Positions 20,228 through 27,942 of a stretch of DNA of 64,000 nt are shown here, piece after piece. A program made the translations under genes and the position numbers. The stretch comes from an uncultured Selenomonas sp. (GTDB lineage Bacteria > Bacillota > Negativicutes > Selenomonadales > Selenomonadaceae). The DNA lies in assembly GCA_947167105.1 (NCBI GenBank), contig CAMVGU010000003.1, forward strand, positions 62,001 through 126,000. The letters run 5' to 3'. Below the pieces are notes generated by a model. The model had not been told where the DNA came from. It was given only the letters and a program-made list of their open reading frames with translations, and ran no database searches. Every line of letters begins with the position of its first letter. The stretch's first letter is position 1.

Positions 20228-20302
20228 GCGGAAATAGCTCAGTGGTAGAGCACCACCTTGCCAAGGTGGGGGTCGCGAGTTCGAGCCTCGTTTTCCGCTC
20301 CA
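20228..20302 (+). tRNA. tRNA-Gly (GCC), second identical copy, CCA encoded
   Basis: Identical to 20152-20226, separated by one base. Confidence 0.95.
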
Positions 20303-20357
20303 TATGTGAATCAGCCCTCGGTGCGCCGGGGGCTTTTTTTGATGTGCTCATTGATGG

Positions 20358-20407
20358 AAAAGCCTTCCCCTCTGGGGAAGGGGGACCGCGCAAGCGGTGG
20401 ATGAGGT
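20358..20407 (+). repeat. REP-like double-hairpin dispersed repeat, copy 1
   Basis: AAAGCCTTCCCCTCTGGGGAAGGGGGACCGCGCAAGCGGTGGATGAGGT; related copy at 54906-54954. Confidence 0.75.
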
Positions 20408-20539
20408 CTCCTGGCATGAGAAATACTTTTTCTCTATACTCGCAAGCAGGTATCTGTGTTCTTTTGTCGAATAAATACTCTTGTGATTTTAAGGGCTTGG
20501 ACAGTGAAGCCAGGCTTATTGCAGGGAGGGGTTACATTG

Positions 20540-22333
20540 ATGGGTATTTCCAATTCGGTGCGAAACAGGCTGACATTCATGTTTGTGCTGCTCAGCGCCA
20601 TTTCGACGCTGGTAGTCGGTTCCTACTTTATCATTTCCCAGATACGCGGCAATGATGCACAGGTAGAAAATTACAGAAGCCAGCTTGCTGTTCAGTATGA
20701 CCGCGAACTGAAGCTGCAGACGGAAGGCATCATCTCCGCTGTCGAAGGCATCTATAAGGAGCAGCAGGCCGGACGCCTGACAGAGCAGCAGGCTAAGTCC
20801 CTGGCCATGGAGGCGGTGCGCAATACGCGCTTTGATGACGGCAAGGGTTATTTCTCTGTAGATGAGCGCAAGACAGGCATCTGCGTCGTGCATCCCATCC
20901 AGGGAGCGAAGGTCGAGGGCAAGGATCGCTCCCAGAGTAAGGACAGCCAGGGCGTGCTCTACATGCAGGAAATGTTCAAGGCGGCGGATGCCGGCGGCGG
21001 CTTTGTGAATTATTCCTTCCCGAAGCCGGGGGAGAGCACGGACTCTCCCAAGCGTACATATGTGGGCTATTTTAAGCCCTATGACTGGGTTATTGATACA
21101 GGTTCCTATATTGACTACATTGATGCAGAGGCAGCCAAATATTCGGATGAAATGCAGAGCCAGCTTAAGGGCCAGATCATGATTTCCCTGCTGCTGCTGG
21201 TCGTTGTGGAAGCGCTGGTGGTCTTTGTCAGCGTGAAGCTGGCCGCAGGCTTTGCGGAGCCTATCATGTTCGTGACCCGCCGCCTGAGCCAGTTTGCCAG
21301 CGGCGACTACCGCAAGGAGCCTATCAACCCGGACTGGGTGGCGCGCCAGGATGAGATCGGGGCGATGATGCACTCCATCGGCAATCTGGGCTCAAGCATG
21401 CGCAGCCTGATGAACACCATCACCGGCTCTGCGGACAAGGTGGCAAAGGATGCGGCTGCCCTGACGGACACCACCGAGCAGTCTTCCCAGGCCAGCCACA
21501 GCGTGGCTGTTTCCATCACGGATGTGGCCACCTCCACCAATAATCAGCTAACGGCTGTGGATATGGCATCCAAGGCCATCAATCGTCTGGCTGAAACCAT
21601 GGGACGGGTTTCTGCCGGGGCTGCCGAGTCGGCTGAGAGCACCCGCAAGGCAGCCAAATCTGCCTCAGACGGGCGGCATGTGGTGAGGCAGACCGTGAAG
21701 GATATGGAACAGCTCAGCAAGGCAGTGGAAAACTCGGCTGCCTGCATACGTGAGCTGGGTTCCCGCTCTGAAACCATTGGCCAGATTACAGATGCCATCT
21801 CCGGCATCGCGGAGCAGACGAATCTGCTGGCCCTGAATGCAGCCATTGAGGCGGCCCGTGCCGGTGAGCAGGGACGCGGCTTTGCTGTCGTGGCTGAGGA
21901 AATCCGCAAACTGGCAGCCCAGTCAGAGGAAGCTGCGGCGCAGATTGCGAAGCTTATCGGCGAAATCCAGGAAGAAACAAAGCAGGCCGTAAGCAGCATG
22001 GATGACGGCACCCAGCAGCTCACGACAACACGGGAAAGCGTTGACAGGACGGGTGTGGCTTTCAGTGATATAGCAGAGCTCATAGAGAATATCTCCAGCC
22101 AGGCCGGGCATATAGCTGATGCTTCCCGCTCTGCCAGCGAAGATGCGGCCGGTTGCCAGAAATCCATCAATGATATTGATGAAATGAGCAAGAACGTGGT
22201 CAGCGAGTCGGAGAACGTCTCCGCCGCTACCCAGGAGCAATCTGCCTCCATACACGAAATGGCAGGTTCTGTCCGTGAACTGGCAGAAATGGCCGAGGAA
22301 CTGCGGCAGGCCGTCAGCAAATTCAAGGTGTAA
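20540..22333 (+). CDS. Methyl-accepting chemotaxis protein with extracytoplasmic Cache-type sensor
   Basis: Hairpin motif [41 protein letters not shown]; start ATG 20540 after GGAGGGG. Confidence 0.95.
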   Translation: MGISNSVRNRLTFMFVLLSAISTLVVGSYFIISQIRGNDAQVENYRSQLAVQYDRELKLQTEGIISAVEGIYKEQQAGRLTEQQAKSLAMEAVRNTRFDDGKGYFSVDERKTGICVVHPIQGAKVEGKDRSQSKDSQGVLYMQEMFKAADAGGGFVNYSFPKPGESTDSPKRTYVGYFKPYDWVIDTGSYIDYIDAEAAKYSDEMQSQLKGQIMISLLLLVVVEALVVFVSVKLAAGFAEPIMFVTRRLSQFASGDYRKEPINPDWVARQDEIGAMMHSIGNLGSSMRSLMNTITGSADKVAKDAAALTDTTEQSSQASHSVAVSITDVATSTNNQLTAVDMASKAINRLAETMGRVSAGAAESAESTRKAAKSASDGRHVVRQTVKDMEQLSKAVENSAACIRELGSRSETIGQITDAISGIAEQTNLLALNAAIEAARAGEQGRGFAVVAEEIRKLAAQSEEAAAQIAKLIGEIQEETKQAVSSMDDGTQQLTTTRESVDRTGVAFSDIAELIENISSQAGHIADASRSASEDAAGCQKSINDIDEMSKNVVSESENVSAATQEQSASIHEMAGSVRELAEMAEELRQAVSKFKV

Positions 22334-22364
22334 GTGGTTTTTGGTTACACAGTACCATAAATGA

Positions 22365-22413
22365 AAAAGGCTGTGAAGAAAGTGGCTAAGCAATAGCCCA
22401 CATCTTCACAGCC
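22365..22413 (+). terminator. Rho-independent terminator after MCP gene
   Basis: AGGCTGTGAAGA...TCTTCACAGCCT with T-rich tail. Confidence 0.75.
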
Positions 22414-22652
22414 TCTTTGTTTTTGGTAATATCACAGCATCATATCGAACTACGGATTGGCGGCAGGGATTTTCGGATGGAGGGACGGGCATAAATTGCC
22501 CCTTGGGGCAGGAAAAGAGGCGTATTTGACGAATTGTTCAAACGGGGGTAGGGTGTGTGCATGGAGATTGTGCGACAAATTTTGCATCCGATGCACTTCT
22601 GTACCGCTAACCTTTCGATTATGCCGAAAAGGGATTGACCATCACGGCGCTT

Positions 22653-22784
22653 ATGAAAATCAAGCTGCTGAAGCGATACAAGTCAGATGAATTCCCATTT
22701 GCACTGCTCAAAGGGGAATATGGAATTTATGCTGTACGAGGACCGCGAGGAATTCCCCACAGTCTAAGTGAGATGTTGAAATGA
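22653..22784 (+). CDS. Possible 43-aa small protein MKIKLLKRYKSDEFPFALLKGEYGIYAVRGPRGIPHSLSEMLK
   Basis: Complete short ORF ending 11 nt before the next gene; below the supplied ORF-track size cutoff. Confidence 0.3.
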   Translation: MKIKLLKRYKSDEFPFALLKGEYGIYAVRGPRGIPHSLSEMLK

Positions 22785-22795
22785 GGTAATCAACC

Positions 22796-23122
22796 ATGAA
22801 GAAGCTGACAGCCATATTTACAGTTCTGCTACTGCTTGCTATGACAATTCCAGCGATGGCGGCATCTGCCATAAACCAGGATGGCTACTACAAAGGCATA
22901 AAACTATGCGGCAGGGTAAAGGTAGTGGAGCATTTTGCCGATATCAAGGTCAAGGTGGTGGATTCATTCCCTGACCTCAAGGTGAAGGTTGTTGACTCTT
23001 TCCCGGATGATATAGGCGAATGGAAGTTCGTGGAAAGCGGGGAAGACTTCACCGTCCAGTTTGTAGATAGCTTTCCGGATATCAAAATCAAGTATGTGAA
23101 TTCGTTTCCGGGAGTGGAATGA
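22796..23122 (+). CDS. Secreted small repeat protein resembling '7(1) septoil knot' domain proteins
   Basis: Signal peptide MKKLTAIFTVLLLLAMTIPAMAA; tandem (I/L)K(V/I)K(V/Y)V(D/N)SFPD units. Confidence 0.7.
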   Translation: MKKLTAIFTVLLLLAMTIPAMAASAINQDGYYKGIKLCGRVKVVEHFADIKVKVVDSFPDLKVKVVDSFPDDIGEWKFVESGEDFTVQFVDSFPDIKIKYVNSFPGVE

Positions 23123-24486
23123 CAGCACTTTACAACATTATAGGCAGCACGCCAAAACTCTTCGGCCAGTTGAGCCAGTGTATTGAAAAAGTCTGTAGAT
23201 TTTCCCATAGTTTCGGCTTTTGCCCTTAAAGTGTCAAAAAATACCTGCTTTCGTATCTGCTCGCTTATGACAAATCTCAGTTCCTGCGGACTCTGGTCGT
23301 GGAAATCCTTCCAGCAAGCGTGATGGTGGGGCAGTATTTTCATAGCACTGTGAGCAACGTTGACCAAATTCAGCATGCGCTCTATGCCTGTTTTACTGCG
23401 TACCATGTAACGACTCAAGTCCCAAAAGGTTTTCTGCTCATAGTATCCCACCTCGATGTTCCAGCGCATGTCGTAGAGGCGCATGGGAAAATATTTCATG
23501 TCCTTGGAGCCAACATCCTTCAAAGCGGATTTTTCCTGCCAGGCACAGCTCATATGTATTTCGGCAGGATCTGCCGTGCAGAAGAACAAACGACGTGAGC
23601 CGGATGTGCTTTCAGTCACATAGGCATTGACGGGCTTGTCGCCAAAAATATTGGTCAGCACCCGGCGGTATCCAATCTTGAAACCATCATGTTCATAGTC
23701 CAAGTCAAAGTCATCGAGAGACAGTTTCTTACCTCGCTTTGCCGGACGTCCGCGCTTGCCAGCAGGTGTCGGCGGCAAATCAAAAAGAGCAGAGTCATAC
23801 CTGGCGTTGCATATCATGGTCAGGTTTTCAAAGCCTTGCAGCGGCTGGATGAATGTTCTTTTTGCATACCAGCTGTCAAAGGAAAGAATTACTTGACGAT
23901 CTTTCATCAGTGGCATAACAACAGACACCATATCCGCAGCCATCTTCAGTTTGTTGGCTGCCTCGGTCCAAAGTCTATAGCCGAGTGGCACTGCAACATA
24001 GGAAATATAAGCTTTGTCGTGATGCTGCTTCATTATGGGCACACAAAGCATCAGACTGACAAAAGCATGCCCGTTGACATAAAGCTTTCCAGTATGCAGT
24101 GCATGGTCATGCAAAATGGACACTTGTTCAAAGTGTTTGCCGAACTTCACAACGATGGTGTCATCAGTGCTAAGGAACACAGGCTCATTTCTGAGCGTGT
24201 CTGGAATAAGCTCCAGCGCAAGCTTGGCCGTTGTTGTGAGGAAAACATTTTCGTCAAGCTTGGCAACAGCACAAGCCCGGTAGTAGCAGTTCAGGGACTT
24301 GGGATATACCTGCGAAAGGAAGTGACGGTACAGCCAGCGTATGGAGGGCATGCCCTCCAAGACCAGCATGCCAATCAGCAGCCAGGTAAGTAGTGTCCTG
24401 GTTGGCCGGGTGGCTGATGTGAAATAAGCAGAGAAATACTGGAAAAGTCTACCAATTGCCGAATTGTTGTTGTATAATATGCTCAT
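22888..24486 (-). CDS. DDE transposase (IS4-like); frame runs past the IS end into flanking DNA
   Basis: MSILYNNNSAIGRLFQYF...VFLSTDDTIVVKFGKHFE...ILSFDSWYAKRTFI...YDMRWNIEVGYYEQKTFWDLSRY; IS-encoded part ends near 23122. Confidence 0.85.
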   Translation of the reverse strand: MSILYNNNSAIGRLFQYFSAYFTSATRPTRTLLTWLLIGMLVLEGMPSIRWLYRHFLSQVYPKSLNCYYRACAVAKLDENVFLTTTAKLALELIPDTLRNEPVFLSTDDTIVVKFGKHFEQVSILHDHALHTGKLYVNGHAFVSLMLCVPIMKQHHDKAYISYVAVPLGYRLWTEAANKLKMAADMVSVVMPLMKDRQVILSFDSWYAKRTFIQPLQGFENLTMICNARYDSALFDLPPTPAGKRGRPAKRGKKLSLDDFDLDYEHDGFKIGYRRVLTNIFGDKPVNAYVTESTSGSRRLFFCTADPAEIHMSCAWQEKSALKDVGSKDMKYFPMRLYDMRWNIEVGYYEQKTFWDLSRYMVRSKTGIERMLNLVNVAHSAMKILPHHHACWKDFHDQSPQELRFVISEQIRKQVFFDTLRAKAETMGKSTDFFNTLAQLAEEFWRAAYNVVKCCHSTPGNEFTYLILISGKLSTNWTVKSSPLSTNFHSPISSGKESTTFTLRSGNESTTLTLISAKCSTTFTLPHSFMPL

Positions 24487-24598
24487 CGCGTAACACCTTC
24501 CTTTCGAGTGTTTTGTTTGTGGTGAACATATTATACTCTGAAAGTCTGTAAGGATCAGTTACGCGATCTTTATTTGGTTAAAAGTTGTAAAGTGCTGT
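23122..24598 (-). mobile_element. IS element (IS4-like DDE family), about 1.48 kb
   Basis: Terminal inverted repeats ACAGCACTTTACAAC (23122-23136) / GTTGTAAAGTGCTGT (24584-24598) around one transposase ORF. Confidence 0.85.
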
Positions 24599-24605
24599 AG
24601 GTAAA

Positions 24606-24652
24606 AAATACACTGTGAATAAAATGCTCTTGCATTTTGTCACAGTGTATTT
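24606..24652 (+). terminator. Long hairpin, probable original terminator of the septoil-knot-like gene, now displaced by the IS
   Basis: AAATACACTGTGA (24606-24618) / TCACAGTGTATTT (24640-24652). Confidence 0.55.
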
Positions 24653-24675
24653 GCTGTGCAGGAAAATTATTTCCC

Positions 24676-24714
24676 TTGCCTATATGAGCATAAATATGTA
24701 TAATATGCTCATAT
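24676..24714 (+). promoter_or_regulatory. Promoter with overlapping palindromic operator upstream of the ECF S-component gene
   Basis: TTGCCT-17 nt-TATAAT (24699-24704); palindrome ATATGAGCATA (24682-24692) / TATGCTCATAT (24704-24714). Confidence 0.6.
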
Positions 24715-24749
24715 TTCGCATTTACATACTGGCTAAGGAGGTTATTGAC

Positions 24750-25316
24750 ATGAGCAGTTTGAGATTTGAAGCTTCACGCCTGTCTGTCAGGGAACTGACT
24801 TTGGCGGCGGCTATGACGGCGGTGGTATTCCTGCTGACCTTTGTGCCGAAGATTCCCATTCCCTTGGGGTACGCCCATTTGGGGGATGCAGGGATTTTCC
24901 TGATCATCTGTTTGGTGGGGAAGCGCGAGGGTATTTTGGCAGGTTGCCTTGGCTCCATGCTGGCTGATTTCCTGGGAGGTTTTGCCCTGTGGATGGGGCC
25001 GACGCTCCTCATCAAGTGGGCTATGGCCATGACTTTCGTCAATCTCAGCCGCGAAGGAGAACTGGGCAGCCTTCGCTCCCTGCGCACTTATGCAGCTCTT
25101 ATAGCTGCCTGCCTGGTCATGGCTGTAGCCTACGCCTTGTTCGGCGCCCTCCTTTACGACAGCCTGGCTGCAGGCCTGGCTTCCCTGCCGGGGCTTTTGC
25201 TTGAGGGGGCAGTGAATATACTGGCTTTCTGCGCTGCTGCCGCTCCTTTGAGCAGGCATATGGGGCATAGCAGGCATATGGGGCATAGCAGGCATATGGG
25301 GCATAGCAGGCAGTAA
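24750..25316 (+). CDS. ECF transporter S-component-like membrane protein with His/Met-rich repeat tail
   Basis: LRFEASRLSVRELTLAAAMTAVVFLLTFVPKIPIPLGYAHLGDAGIFL; AAGGAGG before ATG 24750; tail RHMGHSRHMGHSRHMGHSRQ. Confidence 0.75.
   Translation: MSSLRFEASRLSVRELTLAAAMTAVVFLLTFVPKIPIPLGYAHLGDAGIFLIICLVGKREGILAGCLGSMLADFLGGFALWMGPTLLIKWAMAMTFVNLSREGELGSLRSLRTYAALIAACLVMAVAYALFGALLYDSLAAGLASLPGLLLEGAVNILAFCAAAAPLSRHMGHSRHMGHSRHMGHSRQ
25251..25312 (+). repeat. 18-bp tandem repeat (3.4 copies) AGCAGGCATATGGGGCAT
   Basis: Exact copies at 25251, 25269, 25287 plus partial at 25305. Confidence 0.95.
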
Positions 25317-25486
25317 GGAGTGGAGAAAATTTTTCCGCAATGATGAGGAAATACCGGGGGAGCAGATGGCTTCTTCGGTATTTTTTTGTCATTATGTCGC
25401 CTATTGCGGAAGGATTTCCTAAATAGGGGGAATTGCGGAAGAAAAAATGCCTATGAGTGTCATGTTTTTGCTTTTATAATGAGAAC

Positions 25487-26445
25487 ACACCACTTTACAA
25501 CTTTTCTGATTGAAAAAATTATCGCGCAAATCACTCCCTTAGTGTAAGATGAAATTACCACACCCCATCTACGCAAAGGAGGTTCGCGCGATGAAGTCAT
25601 TATACAGCAATCCCAACCTGATGTCTATGGTATCTGCCTTGAATGAGCATTTTGCGGCATACTTCCATGAAGCTACCCGCCCCATGCGTAGCCTGCTTTG
25701 TGGCATCGTACTTGCCATGCTTGCATTTGAATCCATCCCCTCGATACGCTGGATGCATAGAAGGTTCCATCTTTCGCTGATGCCAGGTTCTCTGAACAGC
25801 TACTATCGAGCCTTAAAGACATGCACGGTGGATGCTCCGGCGGCATACATTATCTTCATGTGCCTGTCGTCTACTGTCTGTGGACAAAGGAGAAGACCAA
25901 GCTTGAAATGGCTGCCGATGCCATAGATGCAGTAATGAGGGATCTTGAAGGCAAGCACATAGTCGTGCTCTGTGATAGCTGGTACCCGAAAAAGAAATTC
26001 ATCAGCAAAATCCTTTCGCATGAGAACGCCGACATAATATGCAACATACGGGTTGATACGGCCATTTACGATTTGCCACCAGCACGCACAGGGAAAAGAG
26101 GACGCCCCTGCAAGAGAGGTGCCCAGCTATCGCTGGATGACTTCGCTTGCACATACTCCAGGGGCAAGTTCAAGGTGGGGCATCGCTGTGTCAAGACCAA
26201 AATTTTTGGTGACATCACAGTACATGCATATGTGACAGTTTCTGAATCTGGTGCCAGGCGCTTATTTATCTGCACGGCAGAGCCATCCGAAATAAGGTTT
26301 GGGTGTGCCTCACATACTGATGACCCAAATACCACTGTCGGAGATACGGACAGGGAATTTCTGCCTTTGAGCCTTTATAGCATTCGTTGGAACATAGAGG
26401 TGGGTTACTACGAACACAAGACATTCTGGTCAGTAGCCCACACCA
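25487..26445 (+). pseudogene. Decayed IS4-like transposase related to 23122-24598 (internal deletion/frameshift, 3' truncated)
   Basis: CACTTTACAACTTTT end shared with intact IS; MKSLYSNPNLMSMVSALNEHFAAYFHEATRPMRSLL... then in another frame KTKLEMAADAIDAVMRDLEGKHIVVLCDSWYPKKKF...IRWNIEVGYYEHKTFW. Confidence 0.85.
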
Positions 26446-26484
26446 AAGGCGGCTTCTCTAGAAGTTGTCAACAAAACTGTCCTG

Positions 26485-26865
26485 CTAATCCAGGTCGGGC
26501 ATATCGGATAAGTTGACCTTATCATAGGCTCCATTTTTCTTGTCTTCTGGATGCGGCTCCAGACCGATGATTGTTATATCTTGCCGGTCTGGCCCATATA
26601 CCCAGTACATACGCATAGCGCGACTGGTGTTGTTCTCCAGATAAGACTGCCAAACTTTGATACCATATCGTTTGGTTAGCGGCTCGATATCGTGGGTATG
26701 CAGACTGGGATAAGATGGGTCTTGTGACAAAAGCCGCATGGCCTTTCCCCATTTGTTGTAGAGTGACAGTTCTTGTTTGGATATGGTGCCGGCGGTGTTC
26801 TTTTGAGACAGGTCTGTCCATAGCGCCAACATTTCCGGGATTCCCATACGAATAGCAAAACTCAT
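26485..26865 (-). CDS. Putative toxin-like protein of a TA-like pair
   Basis: 126 aa; starts 2 nt after the 81-aa upstream gene; two-gene organisation typical of TA modules. Confidence 0.5.
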   Translation of the reverse strand: MSFAIRMGIPEMLALWTDLSQKNTAGTISKQELSLYNKWGKAMRLLSQDPSYPSLHTHDIEPLTKRYGIKVWQSYLENNTSRAMRMYWVYGPDRQDITIIGLEPHPEDKKNGAYDKVNLSDMPDLD

Positions 26866-26867
26866 GG

Positions 26868-27113
26868 TTAGAACCCCGTTAAATCGATTGGTGCAGAAAC
26901 ATTGCCAGCTTTGTAGTTGCGGATGGATTCATCAATCATGGCAAGGGATTTTTTAGAGATTTCCTTGGGGACTACCAGTTCACGCGGTTCAAGGACAATG
27001 CAGCCGTTCTCATATTCCTTTACCTGATAATATGCATATTTGGCTCCGCGGAGTGTTAAGCGGTGCTTGGCATCAAGATGAGCAGTATAGTCTACTACTA
27101 CAGATGCATCCAT
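26868..27113 (-). CDS. Putative antitoxin-like (AbrB/MazE-like?) protein
   Basis: MDASVVVDYTAHLDAKHRLTLRGAKYAYYQVKEYENGCIVLEPRELVVP; start ATG 27113 after GGAGG. Confidence 0.5.
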   Translation of the reverse strand: MDASVVVDYTAHLDAKHRLTLRGAKYAYYQVKEYENGCIVLEPRELVVPKEISKKSLAMIDESIRNYKAGNVSAPIDLTGF

Positions 27114-27291
27114 GACGATTCCTCCTTTGATGTGGGATTTCCCACTTGCTTTTTCTTTAATTCTAAGACAAACGGAGTCTTTTGGCAAGAAAAATTTGCT
27201 GCTTATAGCTTATAGCGTTGACTTAATCCAGATCCTGAGTGATAAATGGTGGTAAAAACTGGAAGTAGTGAATTGGCATGACTGACAAAGA

Positions 27292-27480
27292 TAGGAGAGA
27301 AATAACTCGGATGAGATTTCCAAAATGAAGGAAAAGAACCTCGCTGTAGAACTCTTGAAAAAACTCATCGCCGAGCAAGTGCAAATCTATCGTCGCACCA
27401 ATGTGGTGAAATCTGAAAAGTTCAGTGAAATCATCCAGCGGGCAATGAATGCCTATCTCAATGGAATGCTCACTTTTTTG
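27292..27480 (+). pseudogene. Type I restriction HsdR C-terminal remnant
   Basis: DEISKMKEKNLAVELLKKLIAEQVQIYRRTNVVKSEKFSEIIQRAMNAYLNGMLT resembles the HsdR C-terminal region; no upstream helicase/nuclease part. Confidence 0.65.
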
Positions 27481-27557
27481 GCCGCACCATACACCTTTGG
27501 AGGGCGTGGTGGCAACGCCTGGAAACCGATTGTGTTCATTGCTTTTTTATATTGGTA

Positions 27558-27616
27558 TTGACTTTCAATAAAAATGGCAGTAAAATTACATCAATAAATG
27601 AATGATTGCTCATATG
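27558..27616 (+). promoter_or_regulatory. Promoter and operator-like element upstream of HMA gene
   Basis: TTGACT-17 nt-TAAAAT (27581-27586), then ATGATTGCTCATAT sharing TGCTCATAT with two other sites. Confidence 0.5.
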
Positions 27617-27649
27617 TACATATTTATTTTATGAAAGAGGGTCTTACCA

Positions 27650-27868
27650 ATGAAAAAAAGCTATAAAATTGAAGTGGACTGCGCAGCCTGTGCGGACAAG
27701 ATGGAGCAGGCGGCTAATAAGGTTGAGGGTGTGAAGGATGCGAGCGTGAACTTTATGTTGCTGAAGATGAAGGTAGAATTCGAGGAGGGTGCAGACCCGG
27801 CGCAGGTGATGTCTGCTGTGCGTGAGGCTTGCAAGAAGGTGGAGAGCGACTGCGAGGTCTTTTTCTGA
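27650..27868 (+). CDS. Stand-alone heavy-metal-associated (HMA) domain protein
   Basis: YKIEVDCAACADKMEQAANKVEGVKDASVNFMLLKMKVEF. Confidence 0.88.
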   Translation: MKKSYKIEVDCAACADKMEQAANKVEGVKDASVNFMLLKMKVEFEEGADPAQVMSAVREACKKVESDCEVFF

Positions 27869-27902
27869 GGGGGCTCCGCAGCCGGGGCGTTGTTTTGCGA
27901 TC

Positions 27903-27928
27903 AATATATGATTACTTGCTCATATATT
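27903..27928 (+). promoter_or_regulatory. Palindromic operator-like site upstream of P-type ATPase
   Basis: AATATATGA (27903-27911) - 8 nt - TCATATATT (27920-27928), perfect 9-bp arms. Confidence 0.55.
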
Positions 27929-27942
27929 AAAGGGAGTCTGTC

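Noticed and set aside
20404-20540. Possible c-di-GMP riboswitch in front of the MCP gene
   Set aside because: No match to the conserved GEMM-I core could be read; no supportable structure.
25251-25312. Tandem repeats considered as CRISPR-like
   Set aside because: Units are only 18 bp with no spacers, and they are in frame within a coding sequence.
23122-25505. Composite transposon formed by the two related IS copies around the ECF gene
   Set aside because: The second copy is decayed and truncated, the ECF promoter/operator lies between them intact, and no outer target duplication is visible.
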